Part shown: positions 36,960 through 45,505 of the stretch, one piece after another
How positions within the stretch are numbered: position 1 is the stretch's first letter
Layout: each line of letters opens with the position of its first letter
Assembly (NCBI GenBank): GCA_017165825.1
Contig: CM029384.1
Location: forward strand, 24,389,550 to 24,453,549
Length of the DNA: 64,000 bases
Direction of reading: 5' to 3'
Source of the DNA: Hepsetus odoe
Lineage: Eukaryota; Chordata; Actinopteri; Characiformes; Hepsetidae
Program-made: the position numbers and the translations under genes
Notes under the pieces: model-generated
Database searches by the model: none
Told to the model about the DNA's origin: nothing
The model's input: only the letters and a program-made list of their open reading frames with translations

Positions 36960-38060
36960 CACACTTCCATCTTTTGCTGGGATTCAGTTTGGGCCGAAAT
37001 GTCAGGTTCTTCTGTTGGTTCAGTTTGAGACCGTGTTACTGTTTGGGCTGGGAGTCTGATTGCCAGGAATTCAGTTTGGGACTAGGTTCTGTCTAGGACC
37101 GAGTTCCGTTTGGGACAGAGTTCTGGACGGGGCTCATTTGTGCTCCTACAGACTGATTTCACCTCAAACACTGAATCTGTGGTTCTGTTTTCCACTTCAC
37201 TGAAGACTCTCGGTACCACGCTGTTACAAACACTCGCTTTTGTTATTGCAAAACCTTGTATCTCCAAAAAAAAAATAATAAAAAAACACTCTGAGCATTA
37301 ATATGTGTTCAAAATTTTGTTCTGTTTTTTGGAGCGTTTCTTTTGGCCTGTTTCTCGCGGATTGGAAACTCAATGTCAGTGAAAGTTGGTTTTTTGGGGT
37401 TTCACGTTACATGTTCGATCTCACACACCTGTGTTCACCTGCAGGCGTGGTCCTTGTTTTTTCCAGACTTCTTGTTGCCATGTTGTGTACATTTCCGCCA
37501 AAAAGCGCTCAAAAGAAATCCGATGCATGTTTTGAGAACTTTCTACTTTGGCCTTTTAAACAACGACCTCTTTGACACTTTATCCAGCCGGTGCTTCGGC
37601 ACAAACAGTCCCTAAAGGTGCGCTCGGATTGCATTCTGGCATATTTGCATAATAACCTGACACAATAACTTAATCATGGCCCAGACGTTTCTACAGACCA
37701 GATCACGCAGCCCTTTCTCACCTCCATCAGAGCTTTTAAATCCACACCTCAGATTACAGCCTGCTTTTGTCAGGTTCCTCTTTGTTTTTACAGGAGTTCT
37801 TTCACATGCTGGACCTGCTCCAGGTGCTCCACAGCCTCTTTCTCTGGGACTGGGCCAGAGTTCTGTTTGTGCCTGGGCCAAGTTTGAGTTCAGATTGGAT
37901 TTGGGCCATGATTTCAGTTGGGCTTCAGTTTGGGATGGAGTTCAAGTGGAACCAGCATTAAGGCTGGGCTGGAGGTCACCTTACAGCAAGATTAAGTCTG
38001 GGCCTGGATTCAGTTTGAGTCAGAGCTCAGTCGGAGTCAGGGTTTAATTCTGGCCAGATC
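36960..38060. repeat. Two further clusters of the degenerate GGATTCAGTTTGGG repeat
   Basis: Clusters at about 36960-37135 and 37840-38060 carry the same loose unit as 35215-35580 (for example GAATTCAGTTTGGGAC, GGATTCAGTTTGAGTC). The sequence between them appears unique. Confidence 0.5.
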
Positions 38061-38129
38061 TCAGGCTGAGATGAGAATTACTTTGGGTCAAAACATAGAA
38101 CATAGTCTGAGTCCAGGAACAGTCTGGGC

Positions 38130-38285
38130 CAGAGCTGACACACACACACCAGCAGGTGGCAGACATATCCAGTACCTGGGGAGCAGTGATGGGGAAGATA
38201 CCTTGACCTTCTGGTCTGGGATTCAAACCCATAATCTTCTGTTCCTGGGACAAAGTCCCTAAAGACTAGGACACCAGGGGACCCC
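38130..38285 (-). mobile_element. tRNA-headed SINE, family B (partial)
   Basis: Plus-strand landmarks are CACCAGCAGGTGGCAGACAT, GGGGAGCAGTGATGGGGA and GGGATTCAAACCCATAATC. Confidence 0.65.
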
Positions 38286-38339
38286 TGAATTCTGTAAACA
38301 GAAGTCTGTTAGCAGGCTGAGGGTCACTTTCCCTAAGGT

Positions 38340-38385
38340 GTGTGTGCGCGCGCGCGCGCGTGTGTGTGTGTGCGTGTGTGTGCGT
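38340..38385. repeat. TG/CG alternating microsatellite
   Basis: TGTGTGTGCGCGCGCGCGCGC followed by more TG/CG alternation. Confidence 0.9.
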
Positions 38386-38522
38386 TTGTAGTTATATACT
38401 CTCCTCGGCCACTAGAGGGCGCCAGATGCTTAATTTGTCCCTCTCCGGTCTGTCCCAGTTCTGAACACGTTCTCAGTAACAGCCCGTTCAGTACTGAAAA
38501 AAGTGAAATTTCCCGGCACCCC

Positions 38523-38600
38523 TCCTTCAGATCTTCATGAAGGTGATCAGATTTGTGGGTGTGGTTTAGGACACAGTAGGACTGACTGTCAGATACCACT
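38523..38600. mobile_element. Single end of the long-TIR MITE family
   Basis: It matches the inverted ends at 8-85 and 226-303, with the core TTGTGGGTGTGGTTTAGGAC. No partner end lies nearby before the gap. Confidence 0.5.
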
Positions 38601-38754
38601 ATACTCCATCTGATCCTGATCTTTTCATCCGGATCAGTTGATCCTGATTAATTAATCCTCATCAGTTCATCTTGATCAATTTAACCACATCAGTTAATCC
38701 TGATAAATTCATTCTGATCATGATCTGAATTTATATTCATTTAAACCTTAATCC

Positions 38755-39254
38755 NNNNNNNNNNNNNNNNNNNNNNNNNNNNNNNNNNNNNNNNNNNNNN
38801 NNNNNNNNNNNNNNNNNNNNNNNNNNNNNNNNNNNNNNNNNNNNNNNNNNNNNNNNNNNNNNNNNNNNNNNNNNNNNNNNNNNNNNNNNNNNNNNNNNNN
38901 NNNNNNNNNNNNNNNNNNNNNNNNNNNNNNNNNNNNNNNNNNNNNNNNNNNNNNNNNNNNNNNNNNNNNNNNNNNNNNNNNNNNNNNNNNNNNNNNNNNN
39001 NNNNNNNNNNNNNNNNNNNNNNNNNNNNNNNNNNNNNNNNNNNNNNNNNNNNNNNNNNNNNNNNNNNNNNNNNNNNNNNNNNNNNNNNNNNNNNNNNNNN
39101 NNNNNNNNNNNNNNNNNNNNNNNNNNNNNNNNNNNNNNNNNNNNNNNNNNNNNNNNNNNNNNNNNNNNNNNNNNNNNNNNNNNNNNNNNNNNNNNNNNNN
39201 NNNNNNNNNNNNNNNNNNNNNNNNNNNNNNNNNNNNNNNNNNNNNNNNNNNNNN
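38755..39254. other. Assembly gap (500 N)
   Basis: Exactly 500 N between AT-rich sequence and a CA microsatellite. The round number suggests a placeholder, so the true length is unknown. Missing 3' exons of slc2a9 could lie here. Confidence 0.95.
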
Positions 39255-39355
39255 ATCCCACACACACACACACACACACCCACCCACCCATCCCACACAC
39301 ACACACATAACACACCCACACACACACAATGCAAACCCACCCACACAACACACAC
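39255..39355. repeat. CA-rich microsatellite at the gap edge
   Basis: CACACA runs interrupted by CCCACCCA and TCCCACAC; probably the reason assembly stopped. Confidence 0.9.
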
Positions 39356-39549
39356 CTAGACAGTCTGTAAACTGTGGTTTGTGCGTGACCGGAGGGTCTA
39401 ATGAGCAGAGAAAGTGTCCAGTGCACCCAAATCCCAGATTAACCCAGATGAAGGTCGTAAATCCCCAAACTGCCCTGATTAACGTTCACCTCCCGACTAA
39501 TGATCTCAGTCAGATCAGCTGCAGAACACAGAGTGAGCAGATGGAACGG

Positions 39550-40495
39550 GACAACAGTGAGACCAACTATGTTATACGGGTTGGAAACGGTAGTGAGATC
39601 AGTTGTGTTATGCGGGTTGGAGACGGAAGTAAGACCAGGTGTGTTACTCGGGTTGGAGATGGCAGTGAGACCAGCTATGTTATACAGGCTGGAGATGGTA
39701 ATGAGACCAGCTATCTTATACATGTTGGAGATGGTTGTGAGACCAGCTATGCTATAGAGAGGCTGGAGACAGTATTGAGACAGAATAAGGAGATGGAACA
39801 GGACAGCAGTGAGACCAGCTATGTTATTCGAGCTGGAGACAGTAGTGAGACCAGTTGAGTAACACGGGTTGGAGACAGTAGTGAGACCAGTTGTCTTATA
39901 TGGGTTGGAGACAGTATTGAGACAAAGTAAGGAGAGGGAACAGGACCGCAGTGAGACCAGCTATGTTATACGGGTTAGAGACAGTAGTGAGACCAGCTAT
40001 ATTATACAGGCTGGAGACAGTATTGAGGCAGAGTCAGGAGATGGAACAAGACAGCAGTGAGACCAGCTATGTTATACGAGCTAGAGACAGTAGTGAGACC
40101 AGCTGAGTTACAAGGGTTTGAGATGGTAGTGGGACCAGCTATGTTATACGGGTTGGAGACGGTAGTGAGACCAGTTGTCTTATACAGATTGGAGACAGTA
40201 TTGAGACAGAGTAAGGAGATAGAACAGGACGGCAGTGAGACCAGCTATGTTATACGAGCTGAAGACAATAGTGAGACCAGTTGAGTAACACGGGTTGGAG
40301 ACGGCAGTGAGACCAGTTGTATTATACAGGTTAGAGACAGAAAATAGACTAGTTGAGTTACATGGGTTGGAGATGGTAGTGAGACCAGCTATGTTATATG
40401 GGTTGGAGACAGTATTGAGACAGAGAAAGGAGAGGGAACAGGACCGCAGTGAGACCAGCTATGTTATACAGGTTGGAGACAGAAGAAACAGCAGC
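39550..40495. repeat. 36-bp satellite derived from a LINE reverse-transcriptase ORF
   Basis: The unit is GTGAGACCAGCTATGTTATA followed by CGGGTTGGAGACAGTA, 36 bases. It is repeated over about 950 bases with interspersed longer segments (GACAGAGTAAGGAGATGGAA type). The monomer matches the LINE ORF at about 54826-54861 and encodes variants of VRPAMLYGLETV. Because 36 is a multiple of three, frames stay open over several units; the resulting ORFs are not genes. Confidence 0.85.
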
Positions 40496-40730
40496 AGTTT
40501 TGTGTCCAGTCTTTTTATAGCTTGTTTTAGTCTGAAACTCCCAGGTGAGTCTCCTGGAAGAAAAAGCTTCAGAAAGCAGGTCACACAGCAGATCCATCTC
40601 AGCTGCAGATTCCTGCTGAGTCTGATGTTCTTGCAGACAAATAAGGATATTTTGCTCCTCCACTGAGGAGTTGATTAACTCTTCATTCTCTGGTGATGTA
40701 AATGAAGCGAGTGAGATATTTCCCAAGACT
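40496..40730. other. Short unique segment left of the LTR element
   Basis: A minus-strand ORF (40394-40726) reads ENEELINSSVEEQNILICLQ and onward, with exon-like composition and a CAG/GT-like edge near 40545. It could be a fragment of an unknown gene or of an element; I cannot assign it. Confidence 0.25.
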
Positions 40731-41001
40731 CACGGTGTAACGGTGGCGGGGTGGTGGGGTGCCGGGGTGCCGGAAGGACGCCAGTGCAGAGCCAGGGGAT
40801 CGGAACGTAGTTTTATTATCCAGATATCCGCTTCCGGTCTCTGGCCTTTTCGCTTTCCATGACTTTTGTTTCATAAACCAAGGTGGGGAGTTTTTCATCT
40901 CTTTCATGCAAATGTACAGGCCACAGGTTCTGAGGAGACTGATAGCAGGGACGTGTTATGGGTACGGAGTCGGGAAACAGTGCAACCGGCAAGGCGTGTT
41001 T

Positions 41002-41670
41002 TCACTCTGGAACTTTCAGGTGCTGATTGGTACCTAGACGTAATGTTGTGCCAACTGGGATGATATTCACATGGGCATGTAGCAGGAGGTTTGGGGGAAG
41101 AACAGCTGGTGCAAAGACTCTTTTGGGGGCACTGACAGCAATAAAGGAAAGGTATCCTCCCACTGCTGCAGTGAACGCTGTTGCTCTCCTCTGGCACTGC
41201 TGGCTTCTGGGAGGCCGGGGTGACTGTGTGCTTTTATCTCTGAGAGGCATGGTAACTCGTGCTTTGTTTGTACTGACCTCACCCTTGGCAACCTTGGTTG
41301 CTCCTCTCCGCTGAGTAGGAGGGGGTTTGACTAATTCCGGAGCCTCTGATATTTGTGGATCCCCCACAGGCACATCAGGTTGGGCTGTTGGATTGTCACC
41401 ATCAGTAGCTTCCACAAAGCATCTGGAGCACTCCTCCTCTGGATCATTCTCTGAAAGGCTAAGGTCAAGGGAATTGAGTACCTCTGAGGAACTAGACTCA
41501 ATTTCTGTGACTTTACTTACAGAATGCACTGAAACAAGGGAAGAGATCCATGAAGGGCAGTCTGTTCCAGAGATGATGCCTGAGGGAACCGGTGGAAGTG
41601 GTTTCTGATGAGCCAGACTGGGAGTCAAATTCCTTGATGTGGTTGTCTGGTTCTGTGTCAGTTCCAGCAA
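41002..41670 (-). CDS. ORF-C of the LTR element, unknown protein
   Basis: A 222-codon open frame, Ser/Thr/Pro-rich and acidic in its first half (SVSKVTEIESSSSEVLNSLD), then basic (PLRDKSTQSPRPPRSQQCQR), with a hydrophobic stretch (AAVGGYLSFIAVSAPKRVF) near the C-terminus. It overlaps the end of ORF-B in another frame, so a frameshift between them may have split one longer protein. The assigned start is not a credible initiator by itself. I recognise no family. Confidence 0.35.
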   Translation of the reverse strand: MLELTQNQTTTSRNLTPSLAHQKPLPPVPSGIISGTDCPSWISSLVSVHSVSKVTEIESSSSEVLNSLDLSLSENDPEEECSRCFVEATDGDNPTAQPDVPVGDPQISEAPELVKPPPTQRRGATKVAKGEVSTNKARVTMPLRDKSTQSPRPPRSQQCQRRATAFTAAVGGYLSFIAVSAPKRVFAPAVLPPNLLLHAHVNIIPVGTTLRLGTNQHLKVPE

Positions 41671-42226
41671 TGTGTATGGGTATGTTCAGAACAGGTTCAC
41701 TAAGAAGTCCTTGCCTGGTTGGCCAATAGGTTTTAGCGGAGAGCAGGGGTTTCTGAACAATCCTAGCTTTCCTTCTTGATACGGGGAATGTGGAGAGGAA
41801 ATAATCCTGAAACTTAATTTCTGGGTCTTCTCTGTTGTGATACAAGTTTATATTCTCACCTGAAGGATCTGTGGACAGGATCTCCACCAGAGGCTTTCTC
41901 TGCCAGTGTTCCAAAGCAGAAATCAATGCGGGTGATTTCAGAAGAGACCTAACCGTTACAGGGAGCTCGGTCAAGGAGCTGGCGGTATGGAAACGCCCTG
42001 TCCTCCCTGACTCATCATGGGGGTCCCGTGAGGAATGGTCCGACTCACTGGAAAGCCTTGGCCTGAAAGGGTCTGAAAGAGAGCTAAACACAGATGAATC
42101 TTTGTGGTTCATAGAAGAGTCCCTCTTGGCCCTGTGACACTCTGCTCCATGTACCTGCAGGGTGAGCCTCACGGAGTCCAGGTTCTCATAACCACAGGGC
42201 ATTCTTAGTTTCTTGTCCAAAATCAA
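41513..42226 (-). CDS. ORF-B of the LTR element, unknown Ser-rich protein
   Basis: A 237-codon open frame that begins in the -1 frame relative to the end of ORF-A and overlaps its stop by a few bases; the open frame starts at a TTG, and the first ATG is nine codons in (MPCGYENLDSV). It is hydrophilic and Ser/Asp/Glu-rich with no recognised domain or catalytic motif. The -1 overlap resembles gag-pol style organisation, but no clear slippery heptamer is present. It could equally be a decayed single ORF. Confidence 0.4.
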   Translation of the reverse strand: MILDKKLRMPCGYENLDSVRLTLQVHGAECHRAKRDSSMNHKDSSVFSSLSDPFRPRLSSESDHSSRDPHDESGRTGRFHTASSLTELPVTVRSLLKSPALISALEHWQRKPLVEILSTDPSGENINLYHNREDPEIKFQDYFLSTFPVSRRKARIVQKPLLSAKTYWPTRQGLLSEPVLNIPIHIAGTDTEPDNHIKEFDSQSGSSETTSTGSLRHHLWNRLPFMDLFPCFSAFCK

Positions 42227-43914
42227 ACATATAAAACCTGCCCTCCTTGACCGTACTCTCTGGGTGGGTCCTGCAGATCAGTGGGTTTTCTGGTTTCCCT
42301 CCTGGCTTTTTCCAGTTCTGTCTGCAGAGCGGCATTGTTGCCTTGCACCTGCTTCAGCTCCTGCATGAGTCCACTGACCTCTACTCGAAGCTCACCATGG
42401 GCTTGAACTAAAACCTCTCTCTCCCTTTCCATAGGTGCAAGGTCACTCTGGCAAAGAGACAAGAGTCCTTTGGTCTCCTCAAGCTGAGAACGCAGAGTGG
42501 TGAGCTCCTCTTCGTGTTTCAGTCTTTCATGGGTGGCTGAGCTGGTTATCTGCAGAACAGAGGTCTTGCTTTCTGCCAGCTGTTGGTTGAGCCTCGCCAG
42601 CAATTCCCTCTGCTGTTTGATCTGATCTTCTCGTAGGTGAATGTCTGCGAGAAGTGCACTGTGCTTCAAGTTGGCCTGTCTGAGTCTTTCTGACTCAGCC
42701 CTGAAGTCCTCCTGGGTGCTGTTCAAGTTTTCGGTTAGCCAAAGTATCTGTTCCCTGAGATCCTTACAGACTTTCTCCTGTTCTAGGTACCTAGCCTGCT
42801 TTTCCTGAGGTTCCCCATTTATTGTAGCTAGTTCCTCCTGAAGGGAATGTACTTGAAACTGGTGGCTCACCTGCAGCTGGTGTTTCACAGCCTGAAGAGA
42901 GGCGTTTTCATCCTCCAATTTCTTACACTTTGTTTTCAGGGTGTCCAGATCCTGGTTCCGTGTACAGATTACTTGATCCCTGGTGAGGAGCTCAGCCTCC
43001 ATTTCCTGGAGCTGCTCAACTAAAACGTTTTTGTTCTGTCTTTCTGCGCCCAGAACAGACAGCCAGACCTTCTGAGATTCCTGTAGTTCATGTTCTAATT
43101 TCTGAATTCTCGAGGTTAATTCTCTTACCTGAAACTTTTTTCTTTGTTTCCGTGGCGTATCCACCATTTTTTCGCCGCGTTTCACATAGGGCGGGGCCTC
43201 CGCGGGCGGACCGCTGTGTTGGCTGCACGACGCTGTCTCCAAGGATGGACTGCTGTGTTTGCTGCACGGCGCTGTCTCCGCGGACGGACCGCTGTGTGTG
43301 CTGCACGGCGCTGTCTCCGCGGACGGACCGCTGTGTTGGCTGCACGACGCTGTCTCCGCGGATGGACTGCTGTGTTTGCTGCACGGCGCTGTCTCCACGG
43401 ACGGACTGCTGTGTTGGCTGCACGGCGCTGTCTCCGCGGACGGACCGCTGTGTGTGCTGCACGGCGCTGTCTCCGTGGACGGACCGCTGTGTTTGCTGCA
43501 CGGCGCTGTCTCCGCGGACGGACTGCTGTGTTGGCTGCACGGCGCTGTCTCCGCGGATGGGGCGCTGTGTGTGCTGCACGGTGCTGTCTCCGCGGACGGA
43601 CTGCTGTATTTGCTGCACGGCACTGTCTCCGCGGACGGGGCGCTGTGAGTGGTGCATGGCGCTGTCTCCGCAGACGGACCGCTGTGACTGGTGCACAGCA
43701 CTGTCTCCGCGGACAGACCGCTGTGATCGGTGAAGGAGGCGGGTTCCGCCAATACCCAGCGTTGTGGTTGGTGGAGAGCAGGAGCCGGTAAAGAAAGGGG
43801 CGCGATCGAAGCCTCTTCCTCGAGGGATCGCCCCACTAACATTACCTCCACGACGGCTTGTACAGCCTGCTCTGTGCGGCCGTACTCCTCCAGCCGTTCT
43901 AGGAACTCCAGCAA
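42223..43914 (-). CDS. ORF-A of the LTR element: Cys-repeat plus long coiled-coil protein
   Basis: A 563-codon open frame. The frame opens at a TTG; the first ATG is codon 25 (43842), and an in-frame TAA lies upstream near 43972. Residues 1-55 start with an LEFLERLEEYGRTEQAVQAV helix. Residues about 56-245 are 13-14 copies of a 13-residue unit, AETAPCSTHSGPS, with one Cys per unit. Residues about 260-540 are a nearly continuous coiled coil rich in Leu/Glu/Gln/Lys (for example NKNVLVEQLQEMEAELLTRD). No CCHC zinc knuckle, protease or RT motif is seen. An intronless frame inside LTRs suggests gag-like or captured-gene origin. The function is unknown; I know no matching family. Confidence 0.5.
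   Translation of the reverse strand: MLEFLERLEEYGRTEQAVQAVVEVMLVGRSLEEEASIAPLSLPAPALHQPQRWVLAEPASFTDHSGLSAETVLCTSHSGPSAETAPCTTHSAPSAETVPCSKYSSPSAETAPCSTHSAPSAETAPCSQHSSPSAETAPCSKHSGPSTETAPCSTHSGPSAETAPCSQHSSPSVETAPCSKHSSPSAETASCSQHSGPSAETAPCSTHSGPSAETAPCSKHSSPSLETASCSQHSGPPAEAPPYVKRGEKMVDTPRKQRKKFQVRELTSRIQKLEHELQESQKVWLSVLGAERQNKNVLVEQLQEMEAELLTRDQVICTRNQDLDTLKTKCKKLEDENASLQAVKHQLQVSHQFQVHSLQEELATINGEPQEKQARYLEQEKVCKDLREQILWLTENLNSTQEDFRAESERLRQANLKHSALLADIHLREDQIKQQRELLARLNQQLAESKTSVLQITSSATHERLKHEEELTTLRSQLEETKGLLSLCQSDLAPMEREREVLVQAHGELRVEVSGLMQELKQVQGNNAALQTELEKARRETRKPTDLQDPPREYGQGGQVLYV
43190..43735 (-). repeat. 39-bp coding minisatellite inside ORF-A
   Basis: About 13-14 copies of a 39-base unit, on plus GCTGTCTCCGCGGACGGACC followed by GCTGTGTGTGCTGCACGGC. 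The length is a multiple of three, so all copies stay in frame. Copies differ mainly at the residue after Pro-Cys-Ser (Thr, Gln or Lys). Confidence 0.9.
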
Positions 43915-44113
43915 GGGAGCAAACTGGATCGAACGACTCAGCAGGTCCAGGCGTCGCGAGAGCTCAGCTTACTTCACCGCTTTGCTCGCAACGCCCCGGC
44001 TGCCACAGTGGCAGCACTGCTCGGAGGTCCTCAATCTGGGTTCCCAGAGCTCGCTCTTGCTCCTCCAGCCGCTTCTCAACGCTCCTCACATCCCGGTTTT
44101 GGCGGCTCCTTTC

Positions 44114-44484
44114 TGTTACGGTGGCGGGGTGCCGGAAGGACGCCAGTGCAGAGCCAGGGGTTCGGAACGTAGTTTTATTATCCAGATATACAAAAAAACA
44201 GAAGCAAGGACTGCAGTTCTAATCAAAAACCAAGAACCGAGGAACTGCAGTCTAAATCAAGATACCAAGTCACTAAACACTAAGACCACAACCAAATACC
44301 ACCATTGCACGTAGGCTTAGCCTAACTAATGAGCCGTGCTCTGCTCTGACTTAAATGCTTAAATAGTCAGCCCCAATGAGGCACACCTGTGCCTATATGA
44401 GCTCAGGTGTGCTCAGTCAGAACAGAGCGCCCTCTAGCATGCCCAAAACACCTCACACGTGCCAGAAACACCACATATGTGACA
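44114..44484 (-). repeat. Right (5') LTR of the element
   Basis: 371 bases, TGTTACGG...ATGTGACA on plus. It contains an inverted polyadenylation signal (TTTTATT near 44173-44179), CACACCTGTG...CAGGTGTGCTC repeats and GAGCGCCCTCTAGC. It is related to the solo LTR at 45217. Confidence 0.75.
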
Positions 44485-44489
44485 CACGG

Positions 44490-45216
44490 CTCCTTCAAAG
44501 ATCACAACGTCCTCAGCAGTGGACATGTGGAATAAGATGGGCAGATGAACAAATACGAACAAAGCTTTAGAAACGATGGTGCAGGAGTTCACAGCATTTG
44601 GTCGCCAGGAATGAAATCAGTGTAAAAAAAGTGTAAATTACGCCTGCGAGACCTTCAAGAACAGCTACATGATGTGATGTTCCTCTGCAGTGATGAAAAT
44701 AGACTTTTGTCCCTCGCCCCCTCACCGTGGAAGCACAGCTGTCTCCAGTCTGTTCAATGTCCACATGGGGGATTCAGTCCTACAGAGCAAAACAAATCTG
44801 CCTATAAAAAACCTGAGCTTTTTCTGTGTGTTCCACACACAGGAGACAAGAGAGACAGAATCATCTTCAGCATCATGTGTGTCCCAACAACTTCATGCAG
44901 GAGAGCAGATCATCTCTTCCCAGATCGACTACTTTTTGGGCAAAACATCCTCAGCAATAGTTCAGATAAAGTCCAGACTATGAGTGTGTCCCTCGACACC
45001 TAAAATCCCTCAGTGTGTCAGTCACAGGACTCGTCTCTTAAAACGTCTTTAGGTTCCGTCACTGAAAAGGTCCTCGATTCAAACCGGATCATTTTACAGT
45101 CAGGAGGCTGAAATTTGTGAAGAACCTTAAATGAGTAAAAAAATAATTTGCTTGTTCGGATTTGCCAAACGCACCTTTGTAAAGTCGTGCAAAGACACAC
45201 TCGCGTGCTGGAGCGT
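44490..45216. other. Segment between the LTR element and the solo LTR, no gene seen
   Basis: ORFs of 60-109 codons on both strands show no domain or splice context. No slc2a9 exon was found here. Confidence 0.45.
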
Positions 45217-45505
45217 TGTCACGATGTGGTGTTGTGGGCTGGACGCCAACGCAGAGCCGAGAGCTTCGTACTCGACTTTATTGACTGATAACGTGCACGG
45301 AACTCAAAACCAAACATATTAAACATAACAAGTGTAGAACATGACATGAATAATCACAAACGTGCGCACACAGAAAGACCAGCGCCCTGCTCTGATTCGC
45401 TGGGGCTTATAACGCCAGCCCCGATGAGGCACACCTGGCACCCAAGCCCAGGTGTGCACAATCAGAGCACGGCGCCCTCTACTGGCGCAGGACCGTTACA
45501 AGCGT
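45212..45505 (-). mobile_element. Solo LTR with AGCGT target duplication
   Basis: The LTR 45217-45500 (284 bases, TGTCACGATG...GACCGTTACA on plus) is flanked by AGCGT at 45212-45216 and 45501-45505. On the minus strand it has an AATAAAG signal, a GGCTTATAACG-type TATA region (read on plus) and GGCGCCCTCTACTGGCGC. It shares the GACGCCAACGCAGAGCC and GATGAGGCACACCTG blocks with the larger element's LTR. It is a classic product of LTR-LTR recombination. Confidence 0.85.

Larger units (their letters stand above)
40731..44489 (-). mobile_element. LTR retroelement-like insertion with 5-bp target duplication, no pol seen
   Basis: The element spans 40736-44484 and is flanked by CACGG on both sides (40731-40735 and 44485-44489). 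On the minus strand the right LTR (44484 to 44114, 371 bases) starts TGTCACATATG, has a TATTTAAG TATA-like stretch and an AATAAAA polyadenylation signal, and ends CCGTAACA. At the left end only the last 95 bases of the LTR (40736-40830) are recognisable. A 5-bp duplication and TG...CA ends are usual for Ty3/Gypsy-type elements. Just inside the right LTR, AGCCGCCAAAACCGGGA weakly resembles a primer-binding site. The interior has three overlapping minus-strand ORFs, but no protease, RT, RNase H or integrase motif was found by eye. The arrangement suggests a non-autonomous element or one that captured foreign coding sequence. Confidence 0.8.

Noticed and set aside
38737..39426. ORFs of about 200-230 codons made mostly of X
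   Set aside because: They run through the 500-N gap.
43144..43791. Plus-strand ORFs of 193-215 codons rich in Cys/Arg opposite ORF-A
   Set aside because: Antisense shadows of the 39-bp coding minisatellite; they stay open only because the unit is a multiple of three.
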